64,000 bases of DNA from Sinomonas cellulolyticus (GTDB lineage: Bacteria > Actinomycetota > Actinomycetes > Actinomycetales > Micrococcaceae): positions 248,001 through 312,000 of the forward strand of contig NZ_BNCM01000005.1 in NCBI RefSeq assembly GCF_014656475.1. Reading direction: 5' to 3'. Shown in pieces: positions 40,253-48,496 of this stretch. Every line of letters starts with the position of its first letter. The first letter of the stretch is position 1. The position numbers and the translations under genes were made by a program. Under the pieces are notes generated by a model. The model was not told the DNA's origin. It saw nothing but the letters and a program-made list of their open reading frames with translations, and made no database searches.

Positions 40253-41367
40253 TGGCCACCCTCTCCACCTCACCCCGCCGCTCCCCCAAGGGCCACGCTC
40301 CTGCGCCAGCCCGGCGCTGGGTCCGCATCGCCGCCGTGGTGCTCGTCGCCGTCGTGCTCCTCGCGGCACCCCTGTTCCTGCCCGCGATCGCCAACCAGAC
40401 GCTCGTGCGCATCGGCGTCTACGCCGTGGCGGTCCTCGGGCTGAACATCGTGATGGGCTACACCGGGCAGGTCAACCTCGGGCAGATCTTCTTCGTGGGC
40501 CTGGGCGCGTACGTCACCGCCTACGGCGTGAACCACGGCTGGAACATCGTGGTCTCCTTCGTCGCCGCGTGCCTCATCGCGGGAGCCGTCGGGCTCCTCG
40601 TGGCGCTCGCCGCGGCCCGCCTCGGCGGCCTCGCGATCGCGATGGTCACGATCGCCCTGCCGATCGTCGGCGTGCCACTGGCCAAGCGCCTCGACGCGTT
40701 CACCGGCGGCTCCCAGGGCACCTCGGCCATCTTCTCCAACGCCCCCGACTGGTCCGGGCTGTTCAACGACCAGTGGCAGTACTACATCATCCTCATCGTG
40801 GCCGCGGGTGCGTTCCTCCTGGCGCGCAAGCTCGTGCGCGGCAAGTACGGGCGCGCCTTCGCCGTCGTGAAGGCCAACGAGGCCGTCGCCTCGTCCATGG
40901 GCATCTCCCCCTACTGGACCAAGGTGCTCGCCTTCACCATCGCCTCCATCTACGGCGGGGCGAGCGGATTCCTGTACCTCGCGGCCATCCAGTACACCTC
41001 CCCCGAGACGCTCAGCTTCGGCCACTCGATCAGCCTCCTCGCAGCGATGGTGATCGGCGGGGCCGGGAGCATCGTCGGATCCCTGATCGGCGGCGCCTAC
41101 TACATCCTCGTGCCGCAGTGGACCAACGCGATCGACCAGAACTTCACTACGGTCAGCCAGGGCGTCATCCTCCTCGCCGTGCTGTTCCTCCTCCCCGACG
41201 GGCTCGTGAGCCTGCCGCGGGTGGTCCGCCGGCTCGGCAGGAGAGGCTCTGGCCGGGCCGGCACCGGAGGCCACCCAGCCCCGAGCGGCGCAGCCCACGA
41301 GGCTCCGCAGGACCACGCACCCCCCACCGAAGCACCCCAGGAATCAGAGAGGCAGAATCGATCATGA
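40252..41367 (+). CDS. livM: Liv-type ABC importer permease, LivM-like
   Basis: A 371-residue permease partner of LivH with about nine membrane segments. LNIVMGYTGQVNLGQIFFVG and FAVVKANEAVASSMGISPYW are family signatures. The C-terminal ~45 residues after the last helix are a Pro/Gly/His-rich cytoplasmic tail not seen in most LivM proteins. The ATG at 40252 shares one base with the livH stop; the stop overlaps the binding-protein start by four bases. Confidence 0.9.
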   Translation: MATLSTSPRRSPKGHAPAPARRWVRIAAVVLVAVVLLAAPLFLPAIANQTLVRIGVYAVAVLGLNIVMGYTGQVNLGQIFFVGLGAYVTAYGVNHGWNIVVSFVAACLIAGAVGLLVALAAARLGGLAIAMVTIALPIVGVPLAKRLDAFTGGSQGTSAIFSNAPDWSGLFNDQWQYYIILIVAAGAFLLARKLVRGKYGRAFAVVKANEAVASSMGISPYWTKVLAFTIASIYGGASGFLYLAAIQYTSPETLSFGHSISLLAAMVIGGAGSIVGSLIGGAYYILVPQWTNAIDQNFTTVSQGVILLAVLFLLPDGLVSLPRVVRRLGRRGSGRAGTGGHPAPSGAAHEAPQDHAPPTEAPQESERQNRS

Positions 41368-42620
41368 ACGTTTCGAAAGGGACCCGGGGGCTCCTCGGCG
41401 CGGTTGCCATGGCGTCCGTCCTCGCCCTCTCGCTGACCGGCTGCCGCGGCAGCGCCGGAGGCGGCGAAGGCACGGCCGCCGCGTCGCCGGGCATCACGGA
41501 CACCACCATCACCCTCGGGATCACGACGCCGCTCAGCGGCGCCACTGCCGGACCCGGCACCTGCACGGTGGCCGGCGCGAAGGCCTACTTCGGCGCGAAG
41601 AACGCCGAGGGCGGCATCAAGTTCGGCGACGGCAAGACTCGCAAGGTCGAGATCAAGACGTACGACGACGCGTATGACCCGCAGAAGTCCCTCTCGAACT
41701 TCCAGCAGATGGTCTCGGACGGGGTGTTCGCCGAGGGCATCGGCCTCGGCACCCCGACCAACCGCGCCTTCCGCGAGGCCGCGATCAGCCAGAAGGTGCC
41801 GCAGGTCCTCGTCATGACCGGCGATCCGCTCTTCAGCGACCAGAAGCAGAGCCCCTGGCAGCTCGGCCTCGTGCCGATCTACCAGAACGAGGGCCAGGCG
41901 TTCGGCAAGCTCGTCGCCTCCTCGAGCGGGCAGCACAAAGTCGCGATCCTGTCGCAGAACGACGACTACGGCAAGGGCTACGTCGCCGGCTTCAAGGACG
42001 CGATCAAGGGCGCCTCGAACATCACGGTGGTCGGCGAGCAGACCTACGAGGCCACGGACACCTCCGTGGACGCGCAGATCACCCAGCTCGCCGCAACCGG
42101 CGCAGACATCTTCTTCAACGCCATGTCGATCACTCCTCTGACCATTGCCTCCCTGCAGAAGGCGCAGCAGATCGGCTGGAAGCCCAGCTGGTTCCTGCCC
42201 TCCAACACCTCCAGCCCCACGGCGATCCTCGCCCCCGGGAAGGCCGAAGCGTACCCCGGCGTGTACTCCGTCTCCTTCTCCAAGGCGCCGCAGAGCCCGG
42301 AGTTCGCCAAGGACGACGACGTGGTGAAGTTCCTCTCGGACCTCAAGCAGTACGGCAACTACCAGGACATGCCGGCCTTCCCGCACTGCATGTGGAGCTA
42401 CATCGCGGGAGCCACCCTCGACCAGGCGTTCCAGCACATGACCGAGCCCACCAGGGACTCCTTCATGAAGGCGCTGCGGAACATCAAGAGCTACGCGGCC
42501 CCGCTCATGCTCCAGGGCACGGACGTGGACACCACGGTGGACGGCCAGCCGGCCATCTCCAAGGTCCTGGTCCAGAAGTACAACGGGAAGGGCTACGCGA
42601 CGGCGAAGTCGTTCGGCTGA
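41364..42620 (+). CDS. livK: Liv-type ABC importer substrate-binding lipoprotein
   Basis: A 418-residue periplasmic-binding-protein-fold lipoprotein. The lipobox LTGC puts the lipidated Cys at residue 27. The mature part starts GITDTTITLGITTPLSGATA, then has YDDAYDPQKSLSNFQQMVSD and a two-lobed Peripla_BP_6 pattern (VAILSQNDDYGKGYVAGFKD). Members bind amino acids, but many in aromatic loci bind benzoates or phenylpropanoids; that is likely here from the neighbouring demethylase genes. It ends the operon. Confidence 0.9.
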   Translation: MNVSKGTRGLLGAVAMASVLALSLTGCRGSAGGGEGTAAASPGITDTTITLGITTPLSGATAGPGTCTVAGAKAYFGAKNAEGGIKFGDGKTRKVEIKTYDDAYDPQKSLSNFQQMVSDGVFAEGIGLGTPTNRAFREAAISQKVPQVLVMTGDPLFSDQKQSPWQLGLVPIYQNEGQAFGKLVASSSGQHKVAILSQNDDYGKGYVAGFKDAIKGASNITVVGEQTYEATDTSVDAQITQLAATGADIFFNAMSITPLTIASLQKAQQIGWKPSWFLPSNTSSPTAILAPGKAEAYPGVYSVSFSKAPQSPEFAKDDDVVKFLSDLKQYGNYQDMPAFPHCMWSYIAGATLDQAFQHMTEPTRDSFMKALRNIKSYAAPLMLQGTDVDTTVDGQPAISKVLVQKYNGKGYATAKSFG

Positions 42621-42714
42621 TCCCGAGGGCCCGCGGCGTGGGCGGGGCTGGTCGGGCGCTCCTTGCCGCTCCCCCTCCCCGCCGCGGCGCTACGCCGGGC
42701 GGTACCCTTCCAGC

Positions 42715-43500
42715 ATGAGCCAGGAACGGTGGCGGCGGCTGACGGAGTGGCCCACGCTCGTGGCCGCCCTCGTGTTCCTGGCGGCCTACTCGGTGCAGGT
42801 GATCGGGAACCTTCCCCCCGGCGACACCGACTGGGCCGAGTACATCCTGTGGGTCTCCTGGTCCGTGTTCGTGGTGGACTACGTCGGCCAGCTGTGGCTC
42901 GCTCCCCGCCGCGGCCGCTGGTTCGTGCACAACCTTCACGAGCTCGCGATCCTCGCCCTGCCCGCACTGCGGCCGTTCCGCGTGATCACGTTCCTGCGCG
43001 TCATGCACAACAAGGCGGGCAACGCGCTGCGCGGGCGGCTGCTCCTCTACGTCATCGCGGCCGCGACGACGCTCGCGTACTGCGGCGCGCTCACCGTGGA
43101 GGACGTCGAGCAGAACATCCCCGGCGCCAACATCCGCAGCTTCGGCGACGCCATCTGGTGGGCGCTCGAGACCATCACGACGGTCGGCTACGGCGACCAC
43201 TACCCCGTGACCGTGGTGGGCCGCCTCGTCGCCGCGGGCCTGATGGTCTCGGGCATCGCCGTCCTCGGTGTGGTCACCGCGTCGATTGCCGCGTGGCTCG
43301 TCGAGACGGTCACGACGCGGACGGCGGCCGAGGTCGTCGCCGAGGTCGAGGAGGACGTCGAGGAGGTGGAGGCCGAGGTCGAGGCGCTGGACACGACCCT
43401 CGAGGCGAGGGTGCAGGCCCTCGCGGAGCAGGTGGCCCGGCTCACGGAGGCGCTCGAGGCGGAGCGCGCGGACCGCGTCTCCCACCCCCAGGACGGCTAG
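42715..43500 (+). CDS. Voltage-gated-type potassium channel with C-terminal coiled coil
   Basis: A 261-residue channel. An N-terminal voltage-sensor-like domain (about 12-110) includes an S4-like helix with spaced Arg (LRPFRVITFLRVMH). The pore helix and selectivity filter TVGYGD are at residues 156-161, followed by the last helix. The C-terminal ~65 residues are a strongly acidic, heptad-like helix (VEEDVEEVEAEVEALD...), a probable tetramerisation coiled coil. It likely gates K+ flow across the membrane. It stands alone. Confidence 0.9.
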   Translation: MSQERWRRLTEWPTLVAALVFLAAYSVQVIGNLPPGDTDWAEYILWVSWSVFVVDYVGQLWLAPRRGRWFVHNLHELAILALPALRPFRVITFLRVMHNKAGNALRGRLLLYVIAAATTLAYCGALTVEDVEQNIPGANIRSFGDAIWWALETITTVGYGDHYPVTVVGRLVAAGLMVSGIAVLGVVTASIAAWLVETVTTRTAAEVVAEVEEDVEEVEAEVEALDTTLEARVQALAEQVARLTEALEAERADRVSHPQDG

Positions 43501-43517
43501 CCTGCAGGGCGGCTAGG

Positions 43518-44030
43518 TCACTCGTTCTCGCGCACGTACTGCTTCGGGTCCCTGTCGTGTGCCTCGATGCCGCCGGCGTGCTCGGCCTCGAACGCCGCGA
43601 AGGCCACGGCCATGGTGTGCCGCTCCTCGAGGCTCACGTGCCGCCGGAAGTCGGTCAGCCCCTGGCGCTCCTCTTCGGCCATATGGTCGCCGTTGACCTT
43701 GTTGACCTCCTCAACGGCCCGCAGCCATTCGACCGAGCCCACCGGGTGGCCCTCGACCCCGACGATGGCGTCCCGGATCTCGTTGTGGTCATGGATTGCG
43801 TCCTCGGTCTCCTCGTCGGGCGACTCCTCGGCAATGCGGTCCTGCTGCAGCTTCAGCAGCCGCGGGTAGAAGAGCTTCTCCTCCGCGGCTGCGTGCACCT
43901 CCAGCAGGATGCGCAGCCGCTTCCACACGGATCCGAGCGCCTCGGTGTTGTCCGGGGAGACCTCTTCGAGGATGCCGAACATGCGGCGCTGCTCGTGGTG
44001 GTCGTTCAGAATGACCTCGGTGACGTCCAC
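43518..44030 (-). CDS. Hemerythrin-like HHE-domain protein
   Basis: A 170-residue all-helical protein with the hemerythrin HHE pattern: NDHHEQRRMFGILEE, LEVHAAAEEKLFYPRLL, HDHNEIRDAI and GDHMAEEERQGL supply the His and Glu iron ligands. Such proteins bind a diiron centre and sense or store O2, or protect iron under stress. The GTG at 44030 has GGAAGGA upstream; the longer frame is not conserved. It is convergent with the channel gene by 17 bp and heads the leftward end of a three-gene set. Confidence 0.88.
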   Translation of the reverse strand: MDVTEVILNDHHEQRRMFGILEEVSPDNTEALGSVWKRLRILLEVHAAAEEKLFYPRLLKLQQDRIAEESPDEETEDAIHDHNEIRDAIVGVEGHPVGSVEWLRAVEEVNKVNGDHMAEEERQGLTDFRRHVSLEERHTMAVAFAAFEAEHAGGIEAHDRDPKQYVRENE

Positions 44031-44082
44031 GGTCGTGTCCTTCCGTCGCAGCTGCGTCCGATCCTCGTGCGTCGAATCGGTT

Positions 44083-44814
44083 TTATGGGGTGAGCTTGGC
44101 CGCCCGGAGCGTCTCTGCGAGCTCCTGGGAGCAGCCCCGGAGGGGCTGGCGGCCCCACAGGCCAAGGTACACATCCGCCGCCGTGCCCGTCACGGTCCCG
44201 AGCGCCGAGCCCGCGTGCGGCCCATCCCCCACCGCCGGTGACTCGAGCACGGTTGGCGCGTCCCCGCCGTCGTGCGTCACCTCGAAGCGCACGACGCCGG
44301 GCAGTGCGCTCGAGCGGCCGAGCCTCACCTGGCGCGGGTAGAAGCCCTCGAGGATTTCGCGGATGCCGTCGAGGGCGAGGTCCGCGTCGAGGTGCCACTG
44401 GTCCCCGTAGCGGAAGGCGTTGAGCAGGTCGAACAGGTGCACGGCGGTCTCGTGGAGCTGGCGGCGGGCCCAGAAGCCGGCCACGCGGTCGCCCCAGAGC
44501 GTCCACGCCGGCGCGTCGGGCCCGGCGGCCCGAAGCGCATCGACGAGGCGTTCGGCGCTCGTGCGGTACCAGCGCACGAGGTCCGCATCTGCCGGCCTCT
44601 CAGCTCGGGGCGGCGCGTGCTCGGCACCCAGTGCGTCGGCCGCCCAGCGGTGGATCGTGGCGAGGTGGTCCACGAGGTCCCCGATCCGCCACCCGGTGCA
44701 CGTGGGCACGGGCTGGCCGAGCCGGGCCTCGTCGACCACCTCCTCGGCGACCTCCGCGAACACCCGCGTGAGGGATTCGACCTTGTCTACGGCGTCAGCG
44801 AAGGCCAGCGGCAT
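44083..44814 (-). CDS. Maleylpyruvate isomerase-family (mycothiol-dependent, DinB-like) protein
   Basis: A 243-residue protein of the actinobacterial maleylpyruvate isomerase/DinB fold. It shows TCTGWRIGDLVDHLATIHRW and RRQLHETAVHLFDLLNAF, carrying the three His of the metal site, and a C-terminal domain with AADVYLGLWGR. The founding member uses mycothiol to isomerise maleylpyruvate in gentisate breakdown, but most relatives have unknown substrates. Start could be ATG 44814 or GTG 44823; neither has a clear ribosome site. It lies between the hydrolase and hemerythrin genes on the same strand. Confidence 0.82.
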   Translation of the reverse strand: MPLAFADAVDKVESLTRVFAEVAEEVVDEARLGQPVPTCTGWRIGDLVDHLATIHRWAADALGAEHAPPRAERPADADLVRWYRTSAERLVDALRAAGPDAPAWTLWGDRVAGFWARRQLHETAVHLFDLLNAFRYGDQWHLDADLALDGIREILEGFYPRQVRLGRSSALPGVVRFEVTHDGGDAPTVLESPAVGDGPHAGSALGTVTGTAADVYLGLWGRQPLRGCSQELAETLRAAKLTP

Positions 44815-44846
44815 CTCGGTCACAGGACGAGCGTAGCGGGCAGGGC

Positions 44847-45650
44847 CTAGGCGTTCGGGAGGAACTCGCGGACCGCCTGGGCGAAGACCGCCGCGTCCAC
44901 GTTGTGCGTCTGGCCGTCGAGGAGTCCGGTTCTGGCCCCCGGGATGGCCGCGGCCACCGCCTCGGCGGCCGCGGGGAGGAAGTCGGGGCTCGCCCCGCCG
45001 GCGAGGACGAGGGTGGGCGCAGTGATGCGGCCGAAGTCCTCCGCGGGGACCACGGCATCCTCGCCCATGGCGGCGTTGTCGTACGCCAGCGTCGGGGCCA
45101 GCCGCACCGCGGCCTCCCAGAAGGGCTCCTTGCGCGATCCGTCGATGGCCGCATCCGGCAGGCCCACGTAGCGCAGGAAGGTGGTGAGGGCGCCGTCGTT
45201 GTCCCCGTCGCCGAGGGTGGCATTGAGGTTCTCGGTGTACTGCTTGGCGCGGGCCACGCCGGCCTCGTCGGTCATGAACGGCGGCTCCCACATCACGAGG
45301 GCGCGCACCGGCAGCACCGCGGCGGCCCGGGCGGCGAGTGCCGCGCCGGAGGAGAAGCCGACGACGGCCGCCGCTGCCCCGCCGTCGTGCGAGGTGGCCG
45401 CCCCGGCGGCGTCGAGGAGCGCGGCGATGTCCTCGATCTCGCGCTCGACAGCGAACGGGAGGGTGTCGGTGCTGTCCCCGCGGCCGCGGCGGTCGTAGTT
45501 GTAGACGGTGAAGTCCTCGGCGAGGGCCTGAGCGAGGTGGGCGTCCCCGCGGCGGTCCACGGAGGCCCCGGAGACGAGGATGACCGCGGGGCCGGAGCCC
45601 AGGCGGTCGTAGGCGATGGTCGTTCCGTCAGCAGATGTGAGGCGTTCCAT
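44847..45650 (-). CDS. Alpha/beta-fold hydrolase
   Basis: A 267-residue alpha/beta hydrolase. The nucleophile elbow GFSSG places Ser100, the oxyanion region is VSGASVDRRGD, and the catalytic His is near the end in DGQTHNVD. It is cytosolic, with no signal peptide. Likely an esterase or C-C hydrolase; no substrate evidence. It is followed 32 bp later by the maleylpyruvate isomerase-like gene on the same strand. Confidence 0.86.
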   Translation of the reverse strand: MERLTSADGTTIAYDRLGSGPAVILVSGASVDRRGDAHLAQALAEDFTVYNYDRRGRGDSTDTLPFAVEREIEDIAALLDAAGAATSHDGGAAAAVVGFSSGAALAARAAAVLPVRALVMWEPPFMTDEAGVARAKQYTENLNATLGDGDNDGALTTFLRYVGLPDAAIDGSRKEPFWEAAVRLAPTLAYDNAAMGEDAVVPAEDFGRITAPTLVLAGGASPDFLPAAAEAVAAAIPGARTGLLDGQTHNVDAAVFAQAVREFLPNA

Positions 45651-45796
45651 GGGTCCACCCTAGGCCAGGGGCGAGCCGGGGAGCCGGTCTCCGCGTGCAA
45701 AACCTGTGGGAGTCCCGACTGGTGGGGCCGCCCATGAGAAATGTCGGAGGGGTTGGCTAGGGTGAAGGGACTGGGGGGATCGAGCAAGGGGAGACG

Positions 45797-48496
45797 ATGA
45801 TCGTCGAGTTCGGCTGGTTTCTGGACCGTGCGCCCTGGGCGTATTCGGCGCCCGGGCTGAACCGGGTGCGGGTGGGCCGCAAGAACCTCATCGGCCTCCT
45901 GCAGACGCGCCTCGGACTCACTCGGCCGGACTTCCCGAATGCCGAGCGCGTGAGCCAGTACCTTGCCCGTCTCGAGCACCTCGACAGGCCCGATGCGTGG
46001 TTCCACGGCTCGCTCGAGGCGGACCCGTGGTCCACTGCGCAGGAGCTGCTCGCCGCGCGGGACGACGCGGTCGCGAACGGCTGGGACGGCACCCTTCCGG
46101 AGCCGGGGAGCGGTCCCGCACACGACGCCGCCCCGTCGCCCCTGCTGCGGACCCTCGCCGCCGGCGAGCGGGCCGGGATGCAGGCGGGGCTCGCCCTGTC
46201 GCCGTCCCTCGCCGACGACGTCCCGGAGCTGCTCGCCGAGCTCGAGACCTCGCCGTTGCCGCTGGGGATCGACGAGCTGGTCCTTCAGCATCCGGAGGCG
46301 GCCTTCCCCGCGGTATGGCGCCGCGTGATCGGGGCGCTGCGGGACAGGGGCGTCCACGTCATCGAGGCGCCCGAGCCGGCCGGCGCGCCGGAGATCACGG
46401 TGCTGGCTGCCGAGACGGAGTGGGAGGCCGCCGAGCACGCGGCCCGGTGGCTCGCGGCTGGGGACGCGGGCGGCGCGAACAGCCGCACGGCGGTCGTGTG
46501 CTCGGTCCCGACGCCGGTGCTGGACCAGTACCTCACGGCGCACGGGCTCCCGCGGCTCGGCCTGGGGGCGCGGTCGGCGTGGCGCGCGCAGGACCAGCTC
46601 ATCCCGCTGTTCTTCGAGCTCGTGTGGGCGCCGGCCAACGTGCACCTGCTCGCCGAGTTCCTCACACTGCCGGACTCGCCGGTCAAGCACCGGGCCGCCC
46701 GGCACCTGCTCCGCGCCCTCAGCAGCGCCCCCGGCACGCGTGGACCCGCGTGGGAGAGGGCCATCCAGGAGATCCGCGACGACGATACCCTCGGACCCGA
46801 TCTCGCCGCCGATCTCGACCGGCTCTTCAGCACCGGCCTCCTTGCCGAGGAGCGGCGGCCCAGCGGTGCCCAGCTCGTCGAGGCCGCCCACTGGTTCACG
46901 GCAGCCCTCAATGCTCGGGCGGCCTCCAGCGAGCGGCTCCAGCCCACCTCCGCCCAGCTCAAGCGCGTGCTCGCACTCGTCGCCCCACTGCGGCACGTGT
47001 CCCGGCGGGACCTCCGGCGGATCATCGGATCGGTCGTCGGGCCCAGCACGGAGCCGATCCTCCCCGCCGAGGCCGCGCCATGGCTGCGGCTGAACCACCT
47101 CGTGGAACTCGGCGAGCAGGTCGAGGATGCCCTCTGGTGGGGCTTCCAGTCAGCGTCGACCCCCACGGCGCGCCGCTGGGACGCGCACGACGCCGCGGTC
47201 CTCGCCCAGACGGGCGTCGAGCTGCCCACCCCGCAGGACCTCACCGCGCTGGCCGTGCGGGAGACCCTCGCTGCCGCCGGGCGGTGCCGCAGGATCGTGC
47301 TCGTGCAGATCGCCCAGCGGAACGGCGAGCGGGTCGACGAGAACCCGCTGCTGGAGTCGCTCGTCGAACGGTACGGCGCCTCCCCTGACGCTTCCGCGTC
47401 GCTCGGGGACCGGATCGCGGCCGTGACCAGCGCGCCGTCGTGCCTCACGGACCAGGACGGCGTGTGGCGGCTCGCGGGGCGGACCGCGCGGCTCGAGCGG
47501 GCCGCGGCGCAGCGCCCGGCCGTGCCGAACCCGGTGCAGGAGGTGGGCGCGAACGCTGCGATGGCACCGGAGAGCCTGTCCTTCACCCAGCTCGAGGTGC
47601 TCCTGGGCTGCTCGATGCGATGGGCGCTCGAGCGCAAGGGGCGGCTCCGCGTGCCCGACGCCGCGGACATCCCCGAGGGCGCGCGGATGATCGGGAGCCT
47701 TGCACACATGGTCGTGGAGGTGCTCCACGGCAGGCTTCGCGCGGAGCACCGGGCCGTGCCGGAGGACCACGAGGTTGCCGGCGTGCTCGAGCAGCTCCTG
47801 CCGGAGATGGCCTCCGAGCTGCTCCTGCCGGGCCAGAAGGCGCGGCGGCTCACCGTCGTGGCGGCCATCGCCGAGGCCGCGCACGGGTTCTTCCGCGGCC
47901 TCGAGAGGGCCGGCGTGGTGCTGCAGGACGTCGAGAAGCCGTTCGTCAAAGAGCTCCAGCTCGTCACGGAGAGCGGCGTCCTCGCAATCCCCGTGCAGGG
48001 CGCGGCCGACGCCGTGGGGGTCGACACCGAGGGACGCACCGTGGTGGTGGACCTCAAGTGGTACAGCGGGGCGAAATTCCTGCGGCAGCGGATCCAGGAC
48101 GGCCGGGCGCTCCAGCTCGCGCTCTACCAGTGGGCGCTGCACGACGGCGCGGAGGCGCCTCCGGACGATCCGACCGCCTACTACCTGCTCAAGCAGCACG
48201 CGTTCGCCTCCGCCCATGAGCACTTCGGGGCACGGATCCCGCGTGCCGAGGGACCGGACCAGCTGTGGCGGCGGGCGGTGCGCTCGGCCGAGACGACGCT
48301 CGAGCAGGTCCTCGCCGGGCGGGTCACCGCGACCAAGCCGGTGGAGGACGCGTTCGCGGCGGCCGCGGAGGCCGCTGGCGGGTCGCCGGGCACCATCGAG
48401 GAGGTCGAGACCCTCGAGGGGCGCCTGTATGTGGAACCCGGGTGCCGATTCTGCCAGTTCGGGGCCCTGTGCGGGCTGAAGGGGGACTACTCATGA
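45797..48496 (+). CDS. AddB-like PD-(D/E)XK nuclease with Fe-S cluster motif
   Basis: An 899-residue protein. The C-terminal third is a RecB-family nuclease: D738, D752 and K754 (VVDLKWYSG) form the catalytic set. It is framed by Cys605 and C883-x2-C886-x5-C892, the same spacing as the four Cys that hold the 4Fe-4S cluster in Bacillus AddB. The N-terminal ~550 residues resemble an inactivated helicase: no Walker A is visible where AddB has one (it reads VRVGRKNLIGLLQ). The ATG has GGGGAG upstream. Its stop overlaps the UvrD-like gene (ATGA), so the two form a heterodimer-type AddAB system for double-strand-break resection or foreign-DNA degradation. Confidence 0.85.
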   Translation: MIVEFGWFLDRAPWAYSAPGLNRVRVGRKNLIGLLQTRLGLTRPDFPNAERVSQYLARLEHLDRPDAWFHGSLEADPWSTAQELLAARDDAVANGWDGTLPEPGSGPAHDAAPSPLLRTLAAGERAGMQAGLALSPSLADDVPELLAELETSPLPLGIDELVLQHPEAAFPAVWRRVIGALRDRGVHVIEAPEPAGAPEITVLAAETEWEAAEHAARWLAAGDAGGANSRTAVVCSVPTPVLDQYLTAHGLPRLGLGARSAWRAQDQLIPLFFELVWAPANVHLLAEFLTLPDSPVKHRAARHLLRALSSAPGTRGPAWERAIQEIRDDDTLGPDLAADLDRLFSTGLLAEERRPSGAQLVEAAHWFTAALNARAASSERLQPTSAQLKRVLALVAPLRHVSRRDLRRIIGSVVGPSTEPILPAEAAPWLRLNHLVELGEQVEDALWWGFQSASTPTARRWDAHDAAVLAQTGVELPTPQDLTALAVRETLAAAGRCRRIVLVQIAQRNGERVDENPLLESLVERYGASPDASASLGDRIAAVTSAPSCLTDQDGVWRLAGRTARLERAAAQRPAVPNPVQEVGANAAMAPESLSFTQLEVLLGCSMRWALERKGRLRVPDAADIPEGARMIGSLAHMVVEVLHGRLRAEHRAVPEDHEVAGVLEQLLPEMASELLLPGQKARRLTVVAAIAEAAHGFFRGLERAGVVLQDVEKPFVKELQLVTESGVLAIPVQGAADAVGVDTEGRTVVVDLKWYSGAKFLRQRIQDGRALQLALYQWALHDGAEAPPDDPTAYYLLKQHAFASAHEHFGARIPRAEGPDQLWRRAVRSAETTLEQVLAGRVTATKPVEDAFAAAAEAAGGSPGTIEEVETLEGRLYVEPGCRFCQFGALCGLKGDYS